A DNA stretch of 5,615 nucleotides from Belnapia sp. (GTDB taxonomy: Bacteria; Pseudomonadota; Alphaproteobacteria; Acetobacterales; Acetobacteraceae), in assembly GCA_028291445.1 (NCBI GenBank), contig JAQGIA010000067.1, positions 1 through 5,615 of the forward strand, read 5' to 3'. Within the stretch, counting starts at the first letter, position 1. Each line of letters opens with the position of its first letter. Of the stretch, positions 1 through 5,490 are shown in pieces. Under the pieces are notes generated by a model, which was given only the letters and a program-made list of their open reading frames with translations, ran no database searches and had not been told where the DNA came from. The position numbers were made by a program, and so were the translations under genes.

Positions 1-1817
1 AGCGAGGTCGAGGGAATGCGCAGCGCAAGCATCGCGATATTACCCTCATCCAATTGCGGGATGAATTCGGACCCGAGGCGGGAGCCGAGCAGCAGGGCGC
101 CGGCGAACAGCAAAGCCGCCCCGGAAATCACCGGCACCGGCCAACGCAGCGCCAGCCGCAGCCCCGGCGCATAGGCACGCTTGAGGCCATGCACGAGCCA
201 GTTGTCCGTCTCCTGCACCGTCCCGGTAACCGCCAGGGCGATCATCGCCGGGACGAAGGTGAGCGAGAGGACGAAGGCCGCCACCAGGGCGATGATCACC
301 GTCAGCGCCATCGGCGCGAACATCTTGCCCTCGACCCCCTGGAAGGTCAGCAGCGGCACATAGACCAGGATGATGATCGCCTGGCCGAAGACCGAGGGCC
401 GGATCATCTCTTGCGCCGAGGCCGCGACCGTCTCCAGCCGTTCCGCCAGCTCCAGGCGCCGGCCCAGCCGGTGCTGCCGCTCGGCCAGGTGGCGCAGGCT
501 GTTCTCGGCGATGATCACCGCGCCATCGACGATCAGCCCGAAGTCGAGCGCGCCGAGGCTCATCAGGTTGGCGCTGATCCCGCCTTGCAGCATGCCCGTC
601 GCGGCGATCAGCATGGTGACGGGAATGACCAGCGCGGTGACCACCGCCGCCCGCAGGTTGCCGAGCATCAGGAACAGCACGACGACGACCAGCAGCGCGC
701 CCTCGGCCAGGTTCTTCGCCACCGTCCGCACCGTGGCATCGACCAGCTCGGTCCGGTTGAGCAGGGTGCGAAGCCGGATGCCGGGCGGCAGGCGGCGGGC
801 GATCTCCTGCACCTTGGCATCCACCGCCGCGGCGACGGTGCGGCTGTTCTCGCCGATCAGCATCAGGGCGGTGCCGACCACCGCCTCCTGCCCGCCGGTA
901 CTGGCGCTGCCGGTCCGCAGCTCGCGCCCGATCAGCACCTCGGCGATGTCGCGCACCCGCAGCGGGACGCCCTCCCGCGTGGCGACCACGACGTTGCGGA
1001 TATCCTCCAGCGTCTCCAGCCGGCCACCGGAGCGCACGACGTAGCCCTCCCCGCCGCGCTCGACATAGCCGGCGCCACGGCTGGCATTGTTGCGCTCCAG
1101 CGCCTCGGCCACCTCGGCGAGCGACAGGCCGAGGCCGATCAGCCGCGCCGGATCCGGCTGCACGTGGAACTGCTTGACCAAGCCGCCGATGGAATCGACG
1201 CCGGCTACCCCCGCCACGTTGCGCAGCTGCGGCCGGACCACCCAGTCCTGCAGGGTACGCAGATAGGCGGTACGTTCCAGCGCCGTGGTCAGTTGTTGGC
1301 CTTCGGCCGAGAGGTAGCTGCCATCGGCCTGCCAGCCCGGGCGGCCTTCACGGACCACATCCCCCTCGCGGCGAGGGCCATAGTCGATCGCCCACATGTA
1401 GATCTCGCCGAGGCCGGTCGAGATCGGGCCCATGCGCGGCTCGGCCCCGGGCGGCAGCAGTTCCCGCGCATCGGTCAGCCGTTCCTGCACCTGCTGGCGG
1501 GCGAAATAGACATCGACTCCGTCGCGGAAAATGGCGGTGACCTGGGAGAAGCCGTTGCGCGACAGCGACCGGGTCGACTGCAAGCCGCGGATGCCGGCCA
1601 GCGCAGTCTCCACCGGGAAGGTCACCTGCTTCTCGACCTCGTAGGGCGAAAGCGCCGGCGCCAGGGTATTGATCTGCACCTGGTTGTTGGTGACGTCCGG
1701 CACCGCGTCGATCGGCAGCGACTGCAGCGAACGCAGCCCGAAGCCAGCCGCCGCCGCCACCAGCAGCACCACGAGCCAGCGCTGCCGAACCGAGAAGTCG
1801 AGGACGCCTGCGATCAT
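1..1817 (-). CDS. czcA: CzcA-type heavy-metal RND efflux pump, N-terminal 605 residues (cut by window edge)
   Basis: Inner-membrane proton/cation antiporter of the HME-RND family, the engine of a CzcCBA complex exporting divalent metals. Translated by hand from ATG at 1817; the frame is open to the left edge. Full family members are about 1,040-1,070 residues, so about 40% is missing because of the window, not a mutation. Visible: TM1 at about 14-30 (WLVVLLVAAAAGFGL); conserved periplasmic start (LPIDAVPDVTNNQVQ, 34-48); periplasmic pore domain to about 370; TM2-TM6 between about 373 and 527; TM7 at about 562-578; the post-TM7 motif GSEFIPQLDEG (582-592). The TM4 signature LDFGLIVDGAVIIAEN gives D425, D431 and E438, with the same 6- and 7-residue spacing as D402/D408/E415 of Cupriavidus CzcA, the proton/cation relay. 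This indicates Zn/Co/Cd/Ni rather than Cu/Ag. About 30 residues near 146-176 look like an insertion relative to the classic CzcA. It lies 12 bases after czcB. The exact metal cannot be read from the sequence. Confidence 0.96.
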   Translation of the reverse strand, partial: MIAGVLDFSVRQRWLVVLLVAAAAGFGLRSLQSLPIDAVPDVTNNQVQINTLAPALSPYEVEKQVTFPVETALAGIRGLQSTRSLSRNGFSQVTAIFRDGVDVYFARQQVQERLTDARELLPPGAEPRMGPISTGLGEIYMWAIDYGPRREGDVVREGRPGWQADGSYLSAEGQQLTTALERTAYLRTLQDWVVRPQLRNVAGVAGVDSIGGLVKQFHVQPDPARLIGLGLSLAEVAEALERNNASRGAGYVERGGEGYVVRSGGRLETLEDIRNVVVATREGVPLRVRDIAEVLIGRELRTGSASTGGQEAVVGTALMLIGENSRTVAAAVDAKVQEIARRLPPGIRLRTLLNRTELVDATVRTVAKNLAEGALLVVVVLFLMLGNLRAAVVTALVIPVTMLIAATGMLQGGISANLMSLGALDFGLIVDGAVIIAENSLRHLAERQHRLGRRLELAERLETVAASAQEMIRPSVFGQAIIILVYVPLLTFQGVEGKMFAPMALTVIIALVAAFVLSLTFVPAMIALAVTGTVQETDNWLVHGLKRAYAPGLRLALRWPVPVISGAALLFAGALLLGSRLGSEFIPQLDEGNIAMLALRIPSTS

Positions 1818-1826
1818 GGTCCGGCG

Positions 1827-1831
1827 TTCCT
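1827..1831 (-). promoter_or_regulatory. Ribosome binding site of czcA
   Basis: AGGAA on the minus strand lies 9 bases before the czcA ATG and overlaps the TAG stop of czcB (TAGGAA). Ribosomes finishing czcB are therefore placed at the czcA start, which supports both the start choice and coupled translation. Confidence 0.6.
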
Positions 1832-3092
1832 AATGCGAATGCTCGGCTTCGGCTTTCCCGAGCTCGGCCTTGAGGACGAAGGTATTCACCGCGGCGTAGC
1901 GCTCCCCGGGATCAAGGCCGAAGACCACTTCGACGCCCTCCGCATCGCCGCGGCCGAGCACCACCTCCCGCTTCTCGAAGCCGTCCGGGCTGCGCACGAA
2001 CACCACGCTTTCGCCCGCGATCTGCTGCACCGCGCCATGCGGGACCAGCACCTCCACAGGCTGCTCGGCGGTCGCCACATCCGCCGTGGCGAAGCCGCCC
2101 GGCCGGAACTCCCCGGCGGGGTTCGGCACTTCGACCACGGCGCGGGCCGAGCGCGTCTCGGGGTCCAGCATCGGGCTGAGGAAGACGATGCGGCCTTCGC
2201 CCCGCGTCTCGCCCTCGCCGCGGATGCGCACGCTCATGCCCTGCTTGACGAAGGCCAGGTCGGACGGCGGCACCGCCAGCTCCACCCAGATGGTGGCGAG
2301 GTCGGCGACGGTATAGACTTCCGCCTCCGCCGATACCGCCGCGCCGAGCACGATGGGCCGGGCGGTGACCCGGCCGGAAATCGGTGCCCGGACCGCCTGC
2401 CGCCGCAACGCCTCGATCGGCTGCCGCGGCAGGGCCTCTACCTCCGCCGGGCCGAGACCGAGAGCGGCCAGCTTCTGCCGCGCGAGGTCGAGGCGGATCT
2501 GCGCCTCCTGCCAGTCGGTCCGTGCTTTCAGGAAATCCTGCTCGGCCGAGATGCGGCGCTGCCACAGCCGCTGCTCGCGCTCGAAGGTCACCCGCACCAG
2601 CTCGGTCGTGCGCAGCGCCGCCAGGTAGTTGCCCTTCACCGTGGCGATCTCGGCGCTCTCGATCTCCGCCAGTACCTCGCCGGCGGTGACCTCGTCGCCA
2701 AGGCGCTTGTGCAGGCCGGTGACGATGCCGGCGATCCGGGCCGGGACCCGGGCCAGGTGATCGGCATTGGCGGCGATGATCCCGGGAAGGGAAACCCGTC
2801 GGATGATGGCGCCGGGTCCGGCCTCAGCCACCTCGATCTGCGCCCCGGTGATCTGGTCTTCGCCCATCCGGATACTGCCCGCAGAGGCTTCCGGGCCGTG
2901 GCCGTGGCCGTGGCCATCGCCATCCTTATGGCCGGCCTCGGCCGTTGCCCCTGGGGCCTGGGCCAAAGCGGTCGACTGGGCCTGCGGCGGCAATCCGAGC
3001 CGGCTGCGGAGGGTCGCGGGGAATTCCGGTGCCAGCACGGCAAGGCCGAGCATGAGGCCAGCTCCGCCGAGCAGCGCGAGAATCGGCTTCAT
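1830..3092 (-). CDS. czcB: CzcB-type periplasmic adaptor (membrane fusion protein) with His-rich linker
   Basis: Adaptor subunit joining the CzcA pump to the CzcC channel; 420 residues, a usual length for the family. An N-terminal hydrophobic stretch (about 4-21) is a signal anchor or signal peptide; there is no cysteine, so it is not a lipoprotein. A low-complexity linker contains H55 and H61/H63/H65 (HKDGDGHGHGHG), a likely metal-binding segment. Then come the first lipoyl-like half (about 100-146, ARIAGIVTGLHKRLGDEVTAGEVLAEIES), a charged alpha-helical hairpin (about 147-220), the second lipoyl half (RAPISGRVTARPIVLGAAV, 235-253), a beta-barrel domain (about 260-340, TIWVELAVPPSDLAFVKQGM) and a membrane-proximal domain (about 345-413). 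The C-terminus EAEHSH adds two histidines, as in other CzcB proteins. Its ATG is 2 bases after the czcC stop (TGATCATG), indicating translational coupling. Identification is firm; the role of the His segment is inferred. Confidence 0.96.
   Translation of the reverse strand: MKPILALLGGAGLMLGLAVLAPEFPATLRSRLGLPPQAQSTALAQAPGATAEAGHKDGDGHGHGHGPEASAGSIRMGEDQITGAQIEVAEAGPGAIIRRVSLPGIIAANADHLARVPARIAGIVTGLHKRLGDEVTAGEVLAEIESAEIATVKGNYLAALRTTELVRVTFEREQRLWQRRISAEQDFLKARTDWQEAQIRLDLARQKLAALGLGPAEVEALPRQPIEALRRQAVRAPISGRVTARPIVLGAAVSAEAEVYTVADLATIWVELAVPPSDLAFVKQGMSVRIRGEGETRGEGRIVFLSPMLDPETRSARAVVEVPNPAGEFRPGGFATADVATAEQPVEVLVPHGAVQQIAGESVVFVRSPDGFEKREVVLGRGDAEGVEVVFGLDPGERYAAVNTFVLKAELGKAEAEHSH
2894..2923 (-). 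repeat. Hexanucleotide repeat encoding the His-Gly linker of CzcB
   Basis: On the plus strand three perfect copies of GGCCGT (2894-2911) are followed by two diverged copies (GGCCAT, CGCCAT). On the coding strand this reads (GAT GGC)2 then (CAC GGC)3, giving DGDGHGHGHG. In-frame 6-base slippage would change the number of Gly-His units without breaking the frame. Confidence 0.75.
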
Positions 3093-3094
3093 GA

Positions 3095-4429
3095 TCAGCG
3101 GACCCCTGCGGGGATGATGGGCACGCCGGGGTCGTCCAGCCTGCCACGCAGCCGGACGAGGTCGGCGCGAAGCTGCTGGACCTCGAGCAGCGAAGCGTTG
3201 AGTTGCTCACGCACATCCGACAGCACGCGTTGCGCATCGAGCACCTCGAGCAGCGAGAATTTGCCCTCGGCATAGCCTTCCCGCGCGAAGCCAGCGGCCT
3301 CGAGCGCCGCCGGCAGGACGATGCGCCGCAGCGAATCCGCGGCGCGCCAGGCTTGGTCCAGCCGCCGCCCGGCATCGGCCAGCGCGGCATCGAGATACAG
3401 CCGGCCGCGCTCGGCATCGGCCTCCGCCCGGCTCAGCTCGGCTCCGGCCCGGAGGATATTGCCCTGGTTGCGGTCAAAGACCGGCAGCGGCACGCTGAGG
3501 CCCAGGACGAAGGCGCTGTCGCCACTGCCTTCGCGGAAGCGGCGCACCCCGCCGGTCACGCTGAGATCCGGCACGGCATTGCGCCGCTGCAGTTCCAACT
3601 CCGCCCGCCGCTGGGCAATCAGCCCGTCGAGCCTGATACGGTCAATTTGCCCCGCGGGCGCCGCCTGGGCACGGGCCGGGTCGGGCCGGGGACCCAGATC
3701 GTCGAACCAGGTTGCGCGTGCCGGCCGGATCTCCACCCCGGGTGCGGCCAGCAGGACGGCGAGCGCCCGGGCAGCCAAGCCGGCATCGCGCTGCGCGCGT
3801 TCGAGCCCGACCGCGGCGGTCTCGCGGGCCACTTCGGCCCGCCGTTGCTGCACGAAGGGCTCGCGCCCGGCTTCGACCCGGCCCTGGGTGGCGCGCAGCA
3901 CCTCCCCGGCCAAGCGCACCCTTTCCCGGGCAATCTCCACCACGCGTCCGGCGGCCACCGCCTCGGCCATGGCCCGGACCACGTCGCGGATCAGGTCGAG
4001 ACGCAGCGCCGCCACATCGAGCCCGGTCAGCGCGAGGGCGCTGTCCGCCGCGCCGATACGGGCCTGGCGCTTGCCGCCGGTCTCGATTCGCTGCGAGAGA
4101 CCGTAGGTGGTCTCCAGCGATCGCAGCCCCGCATTGCCCCCACTGCCACCGAAATTCTCGCTGCTGAAGGAAAATTCCGGGTTGGGCCGCAACCCGGCCT
4201 GGACGCGGTCGCCCTGCACGGCACGGCGCCCGGCTTCGGCGCTGCGGAGGATCGGGGCGCGGGCCAGTGCGAGCGCCACCGCCTCATCCGGCGAGGCGAC
4301 GGCGATGGTGCTGGTAGCCAAGGCAGCCGGGGCGGCCGCGGGACGCCGGCTGGCCGGCTCCGCCACTGCGGGCAGGGCGGCGAGGACCAGCAGGATCGTG
4401 GCATGGACAATGCGGAAAGGGCGGAACAT
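3095..4429 (-). CDS. czcC: CzcC-type outer-membrane efflux channel (TolC/OEP family)
   Basis: Outer-membrane trimeric channel for the Czc pump; 444 residues, normal for CzcC. Signal peptide at 1-23 (hydrophobic TILLVLAALP, likely cleavage after AVA). There is no cysteine anywhere, so unlike CusC or OprM it is not expected to be lipidated. Two OEP repeats are seen: the first starts near 47 (SPDEAVALALARAPILRSAEA) with the CzcC-like AGLRPNPEFSFSSENFGG (78-95) and LSQRIETGGKR (111-121); the second has VPDLSVTGGVRRF (286-298), VPLPVFDRNQGNI (313-325) and EGKFSLLEVLDAQRVLSDV (388-406), all typical of the family. Long Arg/Ala/Glu-rich helices between them fit the coiled-coil barrel. ATG at 4429 is the only sensible start: reading upstream in frame meets a TGA at 4496-4498 with no other start codon. 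The region before it has no clear Shine-Dalgarno. The stop is 2 bases before czcB. Confidence 0.96.
   Translation of the reverse strand: MFRPFRIVHATILLVLAALPAVAEPASRRPAAAPAALATSTIAVASPDEAVALALARAPILRSAEAGRRAVQGDRVQAGLRPNPEFSFSSENFGGSGGNAGLRSLETTYGLSQRIETGGKRQARIGAADSALALTGLDVAALRLDLIRDVVRAMAEAVAAGRVVEIARERVRLAGEVLRATQGRVEAGREPFVQQRRAEVARETAAVGLERAQRDAGLAARALAVLLAAPGVEIRPARATWFDDLGPRPDPARAQAAPAGQIDRIRLDGLIAQRRAELELQRRNAVPDLSVTGGVRRFREGSGDSAFVLGLSVPLPVFDRNQGNILRAGAELSRAEADAERGRLYLDAALADAGRRLDQAWRAADSLRRIVLPAALEAAGFAREGYAEGKFSLLEVLDAQRVLSDVREQLNASLLEVQQLRADLVRLRGRLDDPGVPIIPAGVR
3103..3107 (-). promoter_or_regulatory. Ribosome binding site of czcB inside the end of czcC
   Basis: AGGGG on the minus strand lies 10 bases before the czcB ATG and within the last codons of czcC. 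With only 2 bases between stop and start, this fits coupled translation of the channel and adaptor. Confidence 0.5.
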
Positions 4430-4511
4430 CGGCGGGGCACCAGAAGCAGACGGAACACGACGTGCACCCGCCCCGGAAGCCCGGGACGCGGCGGCTCAAA
4501 CGGCGGTTCGA
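4430..4511 (-). other. 82-base gap between the small exported protein gene and czcC
   Basis: The largest gap inside the cluster. It contains a small GC hairpin (CCCGG at 4472-4476 pairing with CCGGG at 4481-4485, loop AAGC) with no T-run, so it is not a standard terminator. No good ribosome binding site precedes czcC and no -10/-35 pair is evident. It could be a processing or attenuation point between the leader genes and the pump genes, but nothing proves that. Confidence 0.35.
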
Positions 4512-4874
4512 TCAGGCTTGCGGTGGCCTCGATGGTGGCTCGGCGGCGCGGGAGGCATGCCCGCGGCTGGCTGTCGGCCGGTGTTCGGTGGTCCCCGCGG
4601 CCGTGGGTCCGGGCGCTTCCGGCCCGCCGGTCCGGTCGGCGAGCTGGCAATTGCAATGCGCCCCGGCGTGCGGCATGCCCAGGGGATCGGACAGCGGGTT
4701 GGTCGGGTCGCCGGCCTGGCGATCGGTTGCGGCGGCCGTCATCGCCGATGCGGCCGGGTCGAGTTGGCCGCCAGCCTCGACGCAGGGCAGCAGGGCGGTG
4801 AGCAGCACGAGCACGGCCAGCAGACGCGTCAGGATCGCCCGCCATCCCGTCCTTGCGCCCGTCCTGCTCCGCAT
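4512..4874 (-). CDS. Small exported protein with HxxxHCxC motif, in the CzcI position of the operon
   Basis: A 120-residue protein not firmly assigned to a family. It has a basic N-terminus (RSRTGARTGWR), a hydrophobic core (about 17-29, TRLLAVLVLLTALLP) and a likely signal peptidase I site after VEA (34). C31 lies in LLPC, a poor lipobox because Pro precedes Cys. The mature part is Pro/Ala-rich and low in structure, with MPHAGAHCNCQ at 67-77 (H69, H73, C74, C76), a plausible small metal site, and a tail AEPPSRPPQA. Just upstream of czcC, a signal peptide, a His/Cys motif and a Pro-rich end resemble the layout of CzcI of Cupriavidus, a small exported protein thought to modulate Czc; this is an analogy from position and composition, not proven homology. 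TAGGGCAGGAC before the ATG supplies a ribosome binding site overlapping the preceding gene's stop, 8 bases away. The signal peptide and operon fit make it credible as a gene. Confidence 0.75.
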   Translation of the reverse strand: MRSRTGARTGWRAILTRLLAVLVLLTALLPCVEAGGQLDPAASAMTAAATDRQAGDPTNPLSDPLGMPHAGAHCNCQLADRTGGPEAPGPTAAGTTEHRPTASRGHASRAAEPPSRPPQA

Positions 4875-4875
4875 G

Positions 4876-4884
4876 TCCTGCCCT
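4876..4884 (-). promoter_or_regulatory. Ribosome binding site of the 120-residue exported protein gene
   Basis: Minus strand AGGGCAGGA, ending 1 base before the ATG at 4874, contains two purine-rich candidates: AGGG (4881-4884, spacing 6) and AGGA (4876-4879, very close). The AGGG at usual spacing overlaps the TAG of the preceding gene, supporting coupling and this start. Confidence 0.5.
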
Positions 4885-5290
4885 AGCGCAGCGGATCGGC
4901 GCTGTAGCGGGCCGATCCCAGGCTGCCGGACGGGCCACGCAAGGTCACGGTCGCGCGGAACTTGCCGTCGAAGGGGAAGTCGAGGCGGGCCGCCAGGCGG
5001 TTCGCGCCAGCATGGCGGAATTCGACGGTGCGGCGCTCATTGCCACGGGCCAGGGCAACTGCGGTGGCGCTGATCCTGGCTGCATCCACCGGCTGTTCCT
5101 TGTCGTCCAGGACCGTGAGCACCACGTCGCTGCCCCTGACGGTCAGTTCCACCTCATAGGGGCCGATCTTCTGATCCTGGCCGGCATGGACATGTCCATG
5201 GCCACTCGAGGCCCCCTGGGCCTGGCCCGTGGCCGGGAGCAAGGCAGCGAGGGCGGTAGCCGCGGTTGCCAGAATGGATCTGCGTTGCAT
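4883..5290 (-). CDS. Small periplasmic His-containing protein leading the czc operon (function unknown)
   Basis: A 135-residue exported protein. The signal peptide starts MQRRSILATAATALAALLPATGQA, with likely cleavage after GQA (24); the RR-S-I-L start resembles a weak Tat motif, though Sec export is equally possible. The mature protein opens with GHGHVHAG (H31, H33, H35), then a compact domain of about 90 residues rich in beta-strand patterns: KIGPYEVELTVRGSDVVLTV (41-60), DDKEQPVDAARISATAVAL, RRTVEFRHAGANRLAARL and DGKFRATVTLRGPSG. I recall similar 'KIGPYExEL' small proteins beside czc/cus genes, often annotated hypothetical, so a periplasmic metal-binding or accessory role is an inference. 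The frame continues upstream to an ATG at 5410, but the start at 5290 is preferred: it has AGAAGAGG 5 bases upstream and places the signal peptide at the N-terminus. It is the first gene of the cluster after the non-coding region. Confidence 0.82.
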   Translation of the reverse strand: MQRRSILATAATALAALLPATGQAQGASSGHGHVHAGQDQKIGPYEVELTVRGSDVVLTVLDDKEQPVDAARISATAVALARGNERRTVEFRHAGANRLAARLDFPFDGKFRATVTLRGPSGSLGSARYSADPLR

Positions 5291-5295
5291 CGGCG

Positions 5296-5303
5296 CCTCT
5301 TCT
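5296..5303 (-). promoter_or_regulatory. Ribosome binding site deciding the start of the first operon gene
   Basis: Minus strand AGAAGAGG lies 5 bases before the ATG at 5290. It is the best Shine-Dalgarno in the window and is the reason for choosing this start over the in-frame ATG 40 codons upstream. Confidence 0.7.
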
Positions 5304-5414
5304 ACCGTGATCCAGGACGATTGGCCACTTGCGGGACTGTGTTCCGAGCCACGCCAGGCATCGGCACGGGACGGTGCCAATGGTTGACCGGCCCGGGAGC
5401 GCCCGGACATCGAA

Positions 5415-5426
5415 CTGGTGCACCAG
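5415..5426. promoter_or_regulatory. Perfect 12-bp palindrome, candidate operator
   Basis: CTGGTGCACCAG is a perfect inverted repeat with no spacer, 125 bases upstream of the first operon gene's ATG and outside all supported genes. A dimeric repressor or activator could bind it, but a 12-bp palindrome may also occur by chance or belong to the end of the neighbouring mobile element. No known metal-regulator consensus is recognised. Confidence 0.3.
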
Positions 5427-5490
5427 CCGCTTGCTGCCTTGGGCAGAAAAATCAGTATGGAGAACCTGGACCCAATTCTATCTCTTAATA

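Larger units (their letters stand above)
5291..5490 (-). promoter_or_regulatory. Non-coding region upstream of the operon; expected promoter/operator location
   Basis: About 200 bases lie between the stop of the transposase-like tail and the first operon gene. The part near 5447-5506 is AT-rich (about 35% GC by hand count over 60 bases), unlike the rest of the window. Inverted repeats present: GGCAC (5363-5367) with GTGCC (5374-5378), loop of 6; CCGGG (5393-5397) with CCCGG (5402-5406), loop of 4; the palindrome at 5415-5426; CTGCC (5434-5438) with GGCAG (5442-5446), loop of 3. I looked for sigma-70 boxes on the minus strand and found no well-spaced pair, so the promoter is inferred from position only. 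Confidence 0.45.

Noticed and set aside
1..1817. czcA considered as a truncated pseudogene
   Set aside because: The frame is intact with all expected motifs up to the window edge; the missing part is simply outside the window.
54..3275. A 1,073-codon open frame on the plus strand
   Set aside because: It runs antisense through czcA, czcB and part of czcC. Its product is a low-complexity Arg/Asp/His/Gln/Pro-rich sequence with no domain, as expected for the antisense frame of GC-rich genes.
3203..4801. A 532-codon plus-strand open frame
   Set aside because: Antisense to czcC and the 120-residue protein gene, both with clear family or signal-peptide evidence; the plus-strand product is compositionally biased.
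4027..4938. A 303-codon minus-strand open frame
   Set aside because: Overlaps czcC and the small exported protein gene out of frame; its product is Arg/Pro-rich with no recognisable motif.
5291..5410. N-terminal extension of the first operon gene to an ATG at 5410
   Set aside because: It would bury a clear signal peptide 40 residues inside the protein. The ATG at 5290 has a strong Shine-Dalgarno at the right spacing.
5384..5412. TTGACC on the plus strand as a -35 box
   Set aside because: The hexamer 17 bases downstream (ACATCG) is a poor -10 box and no plus-strand gene follows.
5434..5451. Hairpin CTGCC/GGCAG beside a run of A, considered as a terminator
   Set aside because: On the plus strand the stem is followed by A rather than T. 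On the minus strand the T-run precedes the stem instead of following it. Neither orientation makes an intrinsic terminator.
4853..5488. A 211-codon plus-strand open frame across the first operon gene and the upstream region
   Set aside because: Antisense to the well-supported 135-residue gene, with no recognisable domain or ribosome binding site.
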